The notes: generated by a model not told the origin, from the sequence alone. DNA of 6,829 nt from an uncultured Clostridia bacterium (GCA_947302065.1 CAMYUO010000101.1:1-6829); one strand, 5' to 3'; shown: positions 1 to 6,781, counted from the stretch's first letter. Translations and numbers: made by a program.

Positions 1-1159
1 TGCTGCCCTGCTTTAATATCTCAGGCTCATCGAGTTTTAGTTCCTGCATCGACGGCATAACGATGCCGTAGCCTGTCGCCTCCATTTCGTCTATCGCATT
101 GGCATACTTTTCAAAGCGCTGTTTGACGCTGACAAGGTCCATTATCCTGCTCATCAGCTGGTTCTCGTCGGCGACATCGAGACCTGTTGCCTCGCCGATG
201 ACTTTGAAAAACAGCGACGGCATAAGCTCTGCCCTGACGACTGCACTGCCGCTGCCAAGGTCTATGTTTTCGGCGCAAGCCGATGTTATGTATTTGCACT
301 CTGCTATGCGTTCGGCAAGAGATGTGATATCACGCAGAGTGCTGACAGATGCAGCCGCTTCTCTGATATGGTCAAAGACCTCTTGTTTTAGCCAATGACC
401 TTTTTCGAGAGAGTTTATCCAGCCGGGCATTGAGATGCTTATCTCTTTTACGGGAAAAGCGTAGAGCACCTGTGTGAGAATGCGGCGGATATCTTCTTCG
501 TCGAGGTCGATACAGCTGACGGGAAGCACGGGAGCGCCGTACTTTTCTGATAGTTCCTGTGCGAGTTTTATAACGCCGCTGTCGGTCGGGTCAAGGCTGT
601 TGAGCAGAACGACAAAGGGCTTGTTGATGCTTTGCAGTTCATTTATGACACGCTGTTCGCACTCCTCGTATTCCTCTCTCGGCAGGTCGGTTATGCTGCC
701 GTCGGTGGTGACGACAAGACCTATCGTTGAATGCTGAGTGATGACCTTTTCGGTACCGACCTCTGCTGCCATATTGAACGGCACAGGCTCATCGAACCAC
801 GGTGTATCGACCATTCTCGGCGCATCGTTTTCAATATAGCCTATCGCACTGGGGATTATATAGCCGACGCAGTCTATCATCCGCACATTGAAGCTCGCAC
901 CTCCGTCTATGGTGATATGAACTGCTTCCTCTGGAATGAACTTCGGCTCGGTGGTCATTATCGTTTTGCCTGCCGAAGACTGCGGCAGTTCGTCTATCGC
1001 TCTTTCCTTGCGAAAATCGCTTTCAATATTGGGTATGACGAACTGTTCCATAAATCTGTTTATAAAAGTGGATTTGCCTGTTCGCACAGGACCGACCACG
1101 CCTATGTAGATATCGCCGCCTGTTCTGTTTGCGATATCGGTATAAATATCTTGTGCCAT
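1..1159 (-). CDS. spoIVA: Stage IV sporulation protein A (SpoIVA), spore coat morphogenetic ATPase, C-terminus cut by window edge
   Basis: SpoIVA is a cytoskeleton-like ATPase made in the mother cell. It coats the forespore outer membrane, polymerises after ATP hydrolysis and forms the basement layer for coat assembly. The reading frame is open from the ATG at 1159 to the left edge, giving about 386 residues; the family is about 490 long, so roughly the last 100 are outside the window. Visible are the opening NRTGGDIYIGVVG, a Walker A loop GPVRTGKST (lysine 29), the segment GKTIMTTEPKF with threonines 69-70, and a Walker B-like MIDCVGY (Asp 96). These line up within one residue of B. subtilis Lys30, Thr70/71 and Asp97, known to matter for ATP binding, hydrolysis or polymerisation, so the enzyme looks intact. 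The start is fixed by GAGGAGGT seven bases upstream and by the family N-terminus. It lies 13 bases after the SipL-like gene and is probably co-transcribed with it. The symbol is secure. Confidence 0.97.
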   Translation of the reverse strand, partial: MAQDIYTDIANRTGGDIYIGVVGPVRTGKSTFINRFMEQFVIPNIESDFRKERAIDELPQSSAGKTIMTTEPKFIPEEAVHITIDGGASFNVRMIDCVGYIIPSAIGYIENDAPRMVDTPWFDEPVPFNMAAEVGTEKVITQHSTIGLVVTTDGSITDLPREEYEECEQRVINELQSINKPFVVLLNSLDPTDSGVIKLAQELSEKYGAPVLPVSCIDLDEEDIRRILTQVLYAFPVKEISISMPGWINSLEKGHWLKQEVFDHIREAAASVSTLRDITSLAERIAECKYITSACAENIDLGSGSAVVRAELMPSLFFKVIGEATGLDVADENQLMSRIMDLVSVKQRFEKYANAIDEMEATGYGIVMPSMQELKLDEPEILKQGS

Positions 1160-1166
1160 AACATCA

Positions 1167-1174
1167 ACCTCCTC
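1167..1174 (-). promoter_or_regulatory. spoIVA ribosome-binding site overlapping the upstream stop codon
   Basis: Read on the minus strand, GAGGAGGT lies seven bases before the spoIVA ATG. Its first two bases are the last two of the TGA codon (1175-1173) that ends the SipL-like gene, giving TGAGGAGGT. Ribosomes terminating on the first gene therefore sit on the initiation signal of the second, an arrangement typical of translational coupling. The coupling itself is inferred. Confidence 0.85.
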
Positions 1175-2738
1175 AATTGGTCAGCGGGATAAGCAGCATA
1201 CCGCAGTTCAGGGCGCTGTCGTCTGTCAGCTCGTTCTCCTGCATAATCGCAGAAACGGAAGTGGAATACTTCTTGGCTATCTCCCATATATCGTCCTGCT
1301 TGCTGCAATAGCAGAGCTTGACAGCACAGCCGTCATCACGCTGTTTGGGCTTGCCGGTATCGACGGTGATGTCGCAAAGCAGCTGTGCAGCCGCAGATGC
1401 GGTCATATCGGTGGATATAACAAGCTCGGCTGTCAGCTCAGCTGCGCTGTCTGCGGTCATCCGATAGCTGCAGCTTCTGACTCTGACATCGGGTTTGCAG
1501 GTGCAGTTCTGCAGACCCGAGAGCTGCTCGGGGACAGGCGCTTTATACTCAAACGGCTCCTGCGTTTCAAGGAAAACAGGACAGTTGCCGCTGCTCTTTG
1601 CAAGCACGCTGAAGCGGACATTACCGCTGACAGTAAAATCTTTGCCGTCGTCCGAAAGGCGCACGCTGACGTTATCTGCCAGAGCATAGCTGTCGCAGAT
1701 GCGTGTTATCTCGTCATCGGCATAGCTGACCTTTGAATTGACCATGAGCGTTTCCAGCTTTCGCACAGGCGTGGTCTCAAACGTGCTGTCTGCCGCTTTA
1801 ACGGCACACTCATAACAGGTCGAGTAGGCATCGGTCACGGCATCTGCGGTCTCATACTTGACCGCCTCGCAGCTGACGAGCATCACGAGCTCACATTCAA
1901 GCGAGGTCTGCGAATCGGAGGTTGGCATTATCTCACAGCTTGACGGAATCATTCTGACGTTTGCCTCAAAGCTCTCATCTATGCCGTCGATGTCGATTAT
2001 CTGACTGAACGGGATAGTGAATCTCATCGTTTCAATGGCGTTTTCGCCCGATTTATCGACGCATGTATAGACCATTGTGATGTTTGCATCGCCCTTTGTC
2101 ACGAGCTTGCCTGCTATCATCTTCTGCTCGGCAGGCTCGATGAAGCAATCGCTCCTGATTATCTGAGAAACGGGCGGTTTATCCTGTGCAAGCTCGAGTT
2201 CCTCGATGACGGTCACTCTCTTGTCTGCGGTCAGGCGCTTGGCAGGGAAAGTCACGAGCTGCTTTCTGAGCTGGATATTGCAGCCAGATGCGTTGGTGAT
2301 TATACTGTTTTCCGCTTTGCACACGACTTTGATATCAGATGTGACAGCGCCGCGGATGTCGAGCCGCCTTGGGCTTATCACACGGCAGTTGACATAGTCG
2401 CAGCGTGGTGTTATGCTCACCGCAGGGTCTGTGCAGCTGTTCTCGATGTCGACAGATTTGGTGTAGTTCATTTTCTGCACGATGCAGTTGACCTTGCTGT
2501 CGCCCTCGCTACAATATAGCACTCTTGCGCTGACGCCCAGTTCAAATGTCAGCTTGCTGCCGTTTATCGACTGTGACAGCACACGGGCATCGACCACGCA
2601 TTTGAGTATCCTGAAGATATCGGCGCAGTAATCGGGCAGCACAAAGTCTTTTTCGACCGATTGTTCGGCGCTGGTGCAAAGCACCGTCTGACCTGTGCAG
2701 AATGTCTGCCGTTCAAGCTTGAGTTCCATAGTATCCAT
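1173..2738 (-). CDS. sipL: SipL-like spore coat morphogenetic protein: SPOCS (DUF3794) domains plus C-terminal LysM
   Basis: The 521-residue protein matches the build of SipL, the clostridial counterpart of SpoVID, which anchors the coat by binding SpoIVA. The first SPOCS/DUF3794-like unit begins near residue 32 with FVLPDYCADIFRIL. A second lies around 175-285, and a third, weaker one around 325-430. Residues 472-521 form a LysM domain (CSKQDDIWEIAKKYSTSV, then NELTD, ending GMLLIPLTN). In C. difficile the LysM of SipL contacts SpoIVA, and here spoIVA is the very next gene. No signal peptide or membrane segment is visible, as expected for a mother-cell cytosolic protein. The ATG at 2738 follows AGGAGG (2747-2752) by eight bases; Met4 is a less well-spaced alternative. 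It is unusual in having 28 cysteines (5.4 percent). Domain family is confident. Orthology to SipL rather than another SPOCS-LysM protein rests on the LysM end and on the neighbour. Confidence 0.88.
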   Translation of the reverse strand: MDTMELKLERQTFCTGQTVLCTSAEQSVEKDFVLPDYCADIFRILKCVVDARVLSQSINGSKLTFELGVSARVLYCSEGDSKVNCIVQKMNYTKSVDIENSCTDPAVSITPRCDYVNCRVISPRRLDIRGAVTSDIKVVCKAENSIITNASGCNIQLRKQLVTFPAKRLTADKRVTVIEELELAQDKPPVSQIIRSDCFIEPAEQKMIAGKLVTKGDANITMVYTCVDKSGENAIETMRFTIPFSQIIDIDGIDESFEANVRMIPSSCEIMPTSDSQTSLECELVMLVSCEAVKYETADAVTDAYSTCYECAVKAADSTFETTPVRKLETLMVNSKVSYADDEITRICDSYALADNVSVRLSDDGKDFTVSGNVRFSVLAKSSGNCPVFLETQEPFEYKAPVPEQLSGLQNCTCKPDVRVRSCSYRMTADSAAELTAELVISTDMTASAAAQLLCDITVDTGKPKQRDDGCAVKLCYCSKQDDIWEIAKKYSTSVSAIMQENELTDDSALNCGMLLIPLTN

Positions 2739-2811
2739 TATCTTAGCCTCCTATTGTTTCGCTGAGTTTTGCCTGCTAAGCGGTTTATGCGCAGGCTTTG
2801 CAAAAGCGCAA

Positions 2812-2838
2812 GTCTTAAAAGAGTCTTAAATGTCTTAA
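2812..2838. repeat. Three spaced GTCTTAA direct repeats, possible operator
   Basis: GTCTTAA occurs at 2812-2818, 2823-2829 and 2832-2838, so copies start 11 and 9 bases apart, about one helical turn each. The cluster ends 16 bases before the -35 box of the rightward promoter, a usual place for an activator, and lies upstream of the leftward operon as well. On the minus strand the unit reads TTAAGAC. Direct repeats with about 11-base spacing are typical of OmpR/PhoB-family regulators, but no specific regulator is recognised. The repeats are seen directly; the regulatory role is inferred. Confidence 0.45.
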
Positions 2839-2854
2839 TAAAACCTGTAGCTCG

Positions 2855-2883
2855 TTGACTTTGCTCTCTTGTGATACTATAAT
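2855..2883 (+). promoter_or_regulatory. Sigma-A promoter of the LRR-CWB2 surface protein gene
   Basis: The -35 box TTGACT (2855-2860) and -10 box TATAAT (2878-2883) are separated by 17 bases, differing from the housekeeping consensus at one base. Transcription would start near 2890, giving a leader of about 34 bases before the ATG at 2924. This argues for vegetative expression, unlike the sporulation genes on the other side. Confidence 0.9.
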
Positions 2884-2909
2884 CAAAAACGGAGATAAAA
2901 AGTATCTTT

Positions 2910-2916
2910 GGGAGGT
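2910..2916 (+). promoter_or_regulatory. Ribosome-binding site that fixes the LRR-CWB2 gene start
   Basis: GGGAGGT lies seven bases before the ATG at 2924. This decides the start: the frame stays open upstream to a TTG at 2855, but that codon is part of the -35 box and lies before the expected transcript start. Confidence 0.9.
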
Positions 2917-2923
2917 AACAGAA

Positions 2924-5392
2924 ATGACGAAGAAAAAATTACTTTCAGTTGCGCTGGCAATGACACTTGTGTTCGGCTCGGCGGCGGCTTTGCCTGAAAA
3001 CACATTCTCAGACGGTGCGGGCATAACTGCATCTGCGGCAAAAGGCGATGTTATCGAGTGTGACGATGTTGATATTGTCAACGACGGCGCAGCGCACGGA
3101 TACAGAGTAACAAATTTCAAGCTGATGACGGCTACATCGTACTTTCTTAAAAGGATTCAGAAGAGCGACACATGGGATAATCCCTGCTATGCTGTCGGTG
3201 AAAATGCATTTGCGGGATACAAGCACAACCTTTTTGAGATCGAGTTAGAACAGGATTACCGCAAGATAGAAAAGGATGCTTTCATCAACTCATACAACCT
3301 CAAAAAGTACGTCATCCCTTACACCGTGACCGAGATAGGCGAACACGCTATCGGATATGAATACGATAAAAAGACGGGCAAGTATACAAAGATAGACGGC
3401 GTAACTATCCACTGCGACCCAGGCTCTGCCGCTGAAAAGTATGCAAAGGACAACGGCTTTGCCATCATTAAGACGAACAACCAGCTTGTTTTTACACAGA
3501 ATTCCGATGGCACATATAACGTAACAGGATATAACTATGTTACACCCGAGATAACCATACCCGGCACTTACAACGGTAAGAAGGTCGTGGCTGTTTCTGA
3601 TAAGGCATTCAGCAACCTCCAGTATAATACCGAAACAGAGCTTAATATTATAACGAAGATAACCATATCCGAAAACATCAAAAAAATAGGTTACAGAGCA
3701 TTTTATTACTGCGAAGGTGTGAAAACGGTCGTTCTGCCTAGCAGTCTTGTGGAGATAAAAGAGGGTGCTTTTGCCTGCTGCAGAGCTCTTGAAAATGCCG
3801 AGTTAAAAAAAGGCTTGAAAATTATCGGACGAAGCGCTTTTTGCTCTACAAATCTCAAAAAACTGACTATCCCCGATACCGTTGTGTCTATCGGCGACGA
3901 GGCATATCAAAGGGCGGCAATAGCTGAACTGACAGCTCTGCCAAGCTCGCTGACATATGTAGGAGCAGATGTTTTTGCCGATACACCGTGGCTTGAAAAC
4001 CAGTTCAAAAAAAGCGATTTCGCTATAAGCGGCGGCATTTTGCTCGGATACAACAAAAAATCAAATGAGCGCCATATTGTGATACCATCGGGCGTAAGGT
4101 TTATATGCGGTGCTACATTCAAAATATGCACAGTAATTTCTTCAGTCACTGTTCCGTCAAGCGTAAAGCGTATCGGTAAGTGGGCGTTCGTTGCCTGCAC
4201 TAATATGGACAAAATCAGGTTCGCAGAGGGCTTGGAAACTATCGACGAAGATGCGTTTATTTACTGCACCGATCTGGGATCTGTAAAAATACCATCAAGC
4301 GTCAAGAGCATTGGTGCACACGCTTTCGGTTACAAAAACGAAGGCGTAGATAATTATATCAAGACATATGATGACTTCACCATCTACTGCACAAAAAGCT
4401 CGGCAGGCGAAAAATACGCAAAGGACAATGATTTCATCTGCGAATACTACAGCAAGGACCCTGTGCGCCTCGCAGGTGCGGGCAGATACGAAACTGCTGC
4501 GGCTATATCCAAGTACGAGTTCACAAAGGCGGATACCGTAGTGCTTGCATACAGTCTGAATTACGCTGATGCACTTGCGGGTGTTCCGCTTGCAAACAAG
4601 CTGAATGCGCCTATCCTGCTGACGAACAAGAACTCGCTCGACAAAACCACACTTGCAGAGATAAAGAGACTTGGTGCGAAAAAGATAATCATTCTCGGCG
4701 GCGAGGGTGCGATAAGCAGCGGCGTTGTAAAAGACCTTGACGCAAACGGAATAAAGGCTGCAAACATTGAGCGTATCGCAGGCAAAACACGTTACAGCAC
4801 GGCGACAGCAATTGCTGAAAAGCTTGACAAGCTGAACGGAAGCGAATCACAGGAAGTATTCTTCGTTTTCGGCGGCGGCTTTGCAGATGCACTTTCCATA
4901 AGCCCTGTTGCAGCTATCAAGAATGCGCCGATTCTCTATCTTACCACCGACGGCGAACTCAATGCCGAAACTGCTGCATATATCGAAAAGCTCAAAGACA
5001 AGAAGATAACCTCGTACATAATCGGCGGTGAGGGCGTTATTTCTAACAATATGAGAACAAAGCTCAGTGAAGCGCTCGGCGTTGGCGTGTATGACGTAAC
5101 GCGTCTGTCGGGGAGCAACAGATACTACACATGCTATTATGTAAATAAAGAATTCAGTTCTCTGTGGGGCAGGTCAGTCTGCGCTGCAACAGGCACGGAT
5201 TTCCCTGACGCACTTGCAGGCGGCGTACTTGCGGCAAGGCACAAAGCGCCGCTGATACTTGTGGGCAGCAGCCTTGACAAATTGAACGAGTATTTCCTCA
5301 AAGGGAAGCTGTTTTACAGCGAGTTAGTTTTCGGCGGCAAGAGCGCAGTTTCAGACGAGACTGTAAAGCAGATATTCGATTACAGATCATAA
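2924..5392 (+). CDS. Secreted surface protein: BspA-type leucine-rich repeats followed by three CWB2 cell-wall-binding repeats
   Basis: The 822-residue product begins with a signal peptide: lysines at 3-5, a hydrophobic core to about residue 22, and likely cleavage after SAA (about 22) or TASA (38). Two BspA/LRR_5-type blocks follow. The first (about 60-180) has units such as ENAFAG, KDAFIN and EHAIGY. The second (about 185-504) has about ten units such as DKAFSN, YRAFYY, KWAFVA and AHAFGY. Each block ends in nearly the same cap, GSAAEKYAKDNGF (167-179) and SSAGEKYAKDNDF (492-504). Three CWB2 repeats start at Arg515, Arg617 and Arg727 (RLAGAGRYET, RIAGKTRYST, RLSGSNRYYT), each with a DALA/DALS motif and a GGEG- or GGK-type turn. 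CWB2 triplets attach clostridial proteins non-covalently to anionic wall polymers, and no LPXTG sorting signal is present. The LRR part is probably the exposed adhesive or binding portion, but its ligand is unknown. The gene has its own promoter and terminator, so it is probably monocistronic. Confidence 0.95.
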   Translation: MTKKKLLSVALAMTLVFGSAAALPENTFSDGAGITASAAKGDVIECDDVDIVNDGAAHGYRVTNFKLMTATSYFLKRIQKSDTWDNPCYAVGENAFAGYKHNLFEIELEQDYRKIEKDAFINSYNLKKYVIPYTVTEIGEHAIGYEYDKKTGKYTKIDGVTIHCDPGSAAEKYAKDNGFAIIKTNNQLVFTQNSDGTYNVTGYNYVTPEITIPGTYNGKKVVAVSDKAFSNLQYNTETELNIITKITISENIKKIGYRAFYYCEGVKTVVLPSSLVEIKEGAFACCRALENAELKKGLKIIGRSAFCSTNLKKLTIPDTVVSIGDEAYQRAAIAELTALPSSLTYVGADVFADTPWLENQFKKSDFAISGGILLGYNKKSNERHIVIPSGVRFICGATFKICTVISSVTVPSSVKRIGKWAFVACTNMDKIRFAEGLETIDEDAFIYCTDLGSVKIPSSVKSIGAHAFGYKNEGVDNYIKTYDDFTIYCTKSSAGEKYAKDNDFICEYYSKDPVRLAGAGRYETAAAISKYEFTKADTVVLAYSLNYADALAGVPLANKLNAPILLTNKNSLDKTTLAEIKRLGAKKIIILGGEGAISSGVVKDLDANGIKAANIERIAGKTRYSTATAIAEKLDKLNGSESQEVFFVFGGGFADALSISPVAAIKNAPILYLTTDGELNAETAAYIEKLKDKKITSYIIGGEGVISNNMRTKLSEALGVGVYDVTRLSGSNRYYTCYYVNKEFSSLWGRSVCAATGTDFPDALAGGVLAARHKAPLILVGSSLDKLNEYFLKGKLFYSELVFGGKSAVSDETVKQIFDYRS

Positions 5393-5400
5393 GCAAATTC

Positions 5401-5429
5401 AAAGGGTCAGCTTCGGCTGACTCTTTTTT
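5401..5429 (+). terminator. Intrinsic terminator of the LRR-CWB2 gene
   Basis: An 11-base-pair stem (AAAGGGTCAGC with GCTGACTCTTT, one G-U pair) closes on a TTCG tetraloop and runs into a six-T tract at 5424-5429. It begins nine bases after the stop codon. Confidence 0.95.
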
Positions 5430-5433
5430 GCGC

Positions 5434-5468
5434 AAAAAACACCCGCGAGGCGATTGACCTCACGGGCG
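5434..5468 (-). terminator. Intrinsic terminator of the SH3-metallopeptidase operon
   Basis: On the minus strand an 11-pair stem (CGCCCGTGAGG with CCTCGCGGGTG, two G-U pairs) with a seven-base loop is followed by six Ts (5439-5434). It begins six bases past the metallopeptidase stop codon and sits four bases from the opposing terminator of the LRR-CWB2 gene. Confidence 0.92.
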
Positions 5469-5474
5469 TGGTAA

Positions 5475-6167
5475 CTATTCTTTCATTTTGTCGCGCAGGC
5501 GTTTCCAATCGGGACAGAACTTCCCTACCAGTTCCCAGAACTGCTTGCTGTGATCCATATGCTTTAAGTGGCAAAGCTCGTGGACGCAGACATACTCGAT
5601 GCAGTCTATCCCGAACTGTACGACCTTATAGTTTATCGAGATGTTGCCGTTTGAACTGCACGAACCCCATCTTGATGACATCGAGCCGAGCCTGAGCTTT
5701 TGGGGTGCAAGACCTGTAAGCTCGCTCATTCTGCTCATACAGTCTGTAACGGTTTCAAGCGCAAGGGCTTTGATAAAGCTCTCGACCTGCGCACGCTTAT
5801 AGGTCTGCGTGCTGTCGCTTCTCACGGCGACATTGAGCAGTTCGCCGTCAAGGTACGGCTCAAAATACTTATCGCTGACGACATAGTTCAGCTGTCTTGT
5901 TTCGCCCAGCAGCCTTATTTTTTCGCCCTGTTCAAACGTTCTCGGCAAGCCGATGCTGCTGCTCAGCTCGGTCTGTCTTCTGCGAATCCAGTCAGTGTTT
6001 GAGACGATAAAGTCGTTGATTTCCCTGTTAGTGCAGCCGTAAGGCACGCGCACGGCAAGCTCGCCCTCGACAAAGGTCAGCGTCAGCTTTTTACGTCTGC
6101 CGACATCAAGCGTGAACGGTATCATACCGCCGTCTGCAAGGCGGATAGTAAACCTTTGCCTGCTCAT
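5475..6167 (-). CDS. YgjP/DUF45-like zinc metallopeptidase
   Basis: The 230-residue protein has the layout of the YgjP-like (DUF45, M48-related) family. An N-terminal beta-rich part (about 15-110) is followed by a helical catalytic part. SRWGSC at 165-170 is a family signature, and HELCH at 196-200 supplies the HExxH zinc ligands and catalytic Glu197. His206 in HSKQFW is the expected third ligand. All key residues are present and the length is normal, so it should be active. There is no signal peptide or membrane segment, so it is probably cytoplasmic. Substrates of this family are poorly known. The ATG shares its A with the TGA of the upstream SH3 gene (TGATG), and no Shine-Dalgarno is visible just before it, so translation probably depends on re-initiation after that gene. 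A strong terminator follows at once. Confidence 0.93.
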   Translation of the reverse strand: MSRQRFTIRLADGGMIPFTLDVGRRKKLTLTFVEGELAVRVPYGCTNREINDFIVSNTDWIRRRQTELSSSIGLPRTFEQGEKIRLLGETRQLNYVVSDKYFEPYLDGELLNVAVRSDSTQTYKRAQVESFIKALALETVTDCMSRMSELTGLAPQKLRLGSMSSRWGSCSSNGNISINYKVVQFGIDCIEYVCVHELCHLKHMDHSKQFWELVGKFCPDWKRLRDKMKE

Positions 6168-6658
6168 CAGTAGAGGAAAGTCGTCTGAACGTAACCTGTC
6201 AGCTGACCTGTGACGTTTAGGAATGTTATCTTTGTCCAGCCGCTGTCGAGCGTTTCGAGCACATCGACCTCGATGTTCGGCGAAAGGACGATGATATTCT
6301 CGGATTCCTCATCAGGTTCCTGTTTGAGATATGTTACGTCAAGCAGTTTCATCTTGACAACTTCTTTTGTTGTAGTAGCTGCCGTTGTTGACGACTGCGG
6401 TGCGGTCGTTGCGGCAGGTGTGGTGGTCGTAGCAACAGCAGGCTGACCGCTGGTATCGGGCGGCGCTTGTGTGCCCGTTGCAATGGTCGCTGTGTCGATG
6501 CCCTCGGGCATATCTTTTGAATTGCTGACGAAAAGTGCTTTTGAAACAAGCACCACGATGCACATAAAAAAGATGCCCATAACAACTATCGCAACTGCGC
6601 CCCGTGTGCTTATCCTTGCCACGATCGGCGTTTTTCTTCTGCGGACATTTTTGCTCAT
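6167..6658 (-). CDS. Membrane-anchored protein with Thr/Ala-rich linker and extracellular SH3-like domain
   Basis: The 163-residue protein has a basic N-terminus (KNVRRRK), one membrane helix at about 20-43 (GAVAIVVMGIFFMCIVV core), a low-complexity Thr/Ala/Pro-rich linker at about 52-98, and a bacterial SH3-like domain at about 100-163 ending in TGYVQTTFLY. Positive charges before the helix predict an N-in topology, with linker and SH3 domain outside. Bacterial SH3 domains often bind peptidoglycan or wall peptides, so a wall-sensing or anchoring role is possible but inferred. The ATG at 6658 is preceded by GGAG (6669-6666) at seven bases. It is the first gene of a two-gene unit with the metallopeptidase, with a perfect-consensus promoter about 50 bases upstream. 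No specific gene name is recognised. Confidence 0.85.
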   Translation of the reverse strand: MSKNVRRRKTPIVARISTRGAVAIVVMGIFFMCIVVLVSKALFVSNSKDMPEGIDTATIATGTQAPPDTSGQPAVATTTTPAATTAPQSSTTAATTTKEVVKMKLLDVTYLKQEPDEESENIIVLSPNIEVDVLETLDSGWTKITFLNVTGQLTGYVQTTFLY

Positions 6659-6706
6659 ATCATAACTCCAGACTCAAAGAGAGATTTTCAAAACATCATT
6701 GTTTTT

Positions 6707-6735
6707 ATTATAAGTCTTTACGCCTTTTTTGTCAA
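6707..6735 (-). promoter_or_regulatory. Consensus sigma-A promoter of the SH3-metallopeptidase operon
   Basis: Minus strand: TTGACA (6735-6730) and TATAAT (6712-6707), both exact consensus, with a 17-base spacer. The transcript would start near 6700, leaving a leader of about 40 bases before the ATG at 6658. This predicts strong constitutive expression unless a repressor acts, and no clear operator is seen. Confidence 0.93.
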
Positions 6736-6750
6736 TAGATGTTTTTGGGC

Positions 6751-6781
6751 AAAAAAAGTACGCTCAGGCGAGCGCACTTTT
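6751..6781 (-). terminator. Intrinsic terminator, probably for a gene beyond the right edge
   Basis: AAAAGTACGCTC (6754-6765) pairs with GAGCGCACTTTT (6770-6781) around an AGGC loop, with one mismatch. On the minus strand the stem is followed by seven Ts (6757-6751); on the plus strand the T run is broken (TTTTGATTTTT). It could work both ways, but the minus strand is better. It would stop leftward transcription from outside the window just before the SH3 operon promoter. Confidence 0.8.

Larger units (their letters stand above)
2739..2923. other. Divergent intergenic control region between the sipL-spoIVA operon and the LRR-CWB2 gene
   Basis: These 185 bases must hold the promoters of two oppositely directed units. 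The rightward promoter is clear (2855-2883). For the leftward operon, sigma-E control would be expected from known sipL and spoIVA regulation. The only candidate I see is CATAAACC, minus strand, 2789-2782, which matches the CATA core of a sigma-E -10 but has no convincing -35. A short inverted repeat GCCTGC/GCAGGC (2771-2776, 2791-2796) and three GTCTTAA copies lie between the two units. Confidence 0.6.

Noticed and set aside
99..737. Plus-strand open frames opposite spoIVA
   Set aside because: The minus-strand SpoIVA frame is unbroken across this stretch; the plus-strand products are low-complexity and lack initiation signals.
731..1192. A 153-residue plus-strand open frame
   Set aside because: It is antisense to the conserved ATPase part of spoIVA, has no ribosome-binding site and resembles no family I know; it mirrors the codon pattern of the real gene.
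2782..2789. Sigma-E -10 box candidate CATAAACC for the sipL-spoIVA operon
   Set aside because: Only the CATA core matches, and the expected -35 position (about 2804-2810) reads TGCGCTT, unlike the sigma-E consensus. Regulation by sigma-E is likely from family knowledge but not shown here.
2771..2796. Inverted repeat GCCTGC/GCAGGC as a terminator or riboswitch stem
   Set aside because: The stem is six pairs with a 14-base loop and no T tract, too weak to call.
2855..2923. A 23-codon N-terminal extension of the surface protein starting at TTG 2855
   Set aside because: The TTG is part of the -35 box and lies before the expected transcript start; the ATG at 2924 has a proper Shine-Dalgarno and begins a signal peptide.
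6167..6658. FtsL/DivIC-type division protein, suggested by a basic N-terminus and one membrane helix
   Set aside because: There is no coiled coil after the helix; instead there is a Thr/Ala-rich linker and an SH3-like domain.
6714..6720. GTCTTTA in the SH3 operon promoter spacer as a fourth copy of the GTCTTAA motif
   Set aside because: It is a single copy with one mismatch in AT-rich DNA, which is expected by chance.
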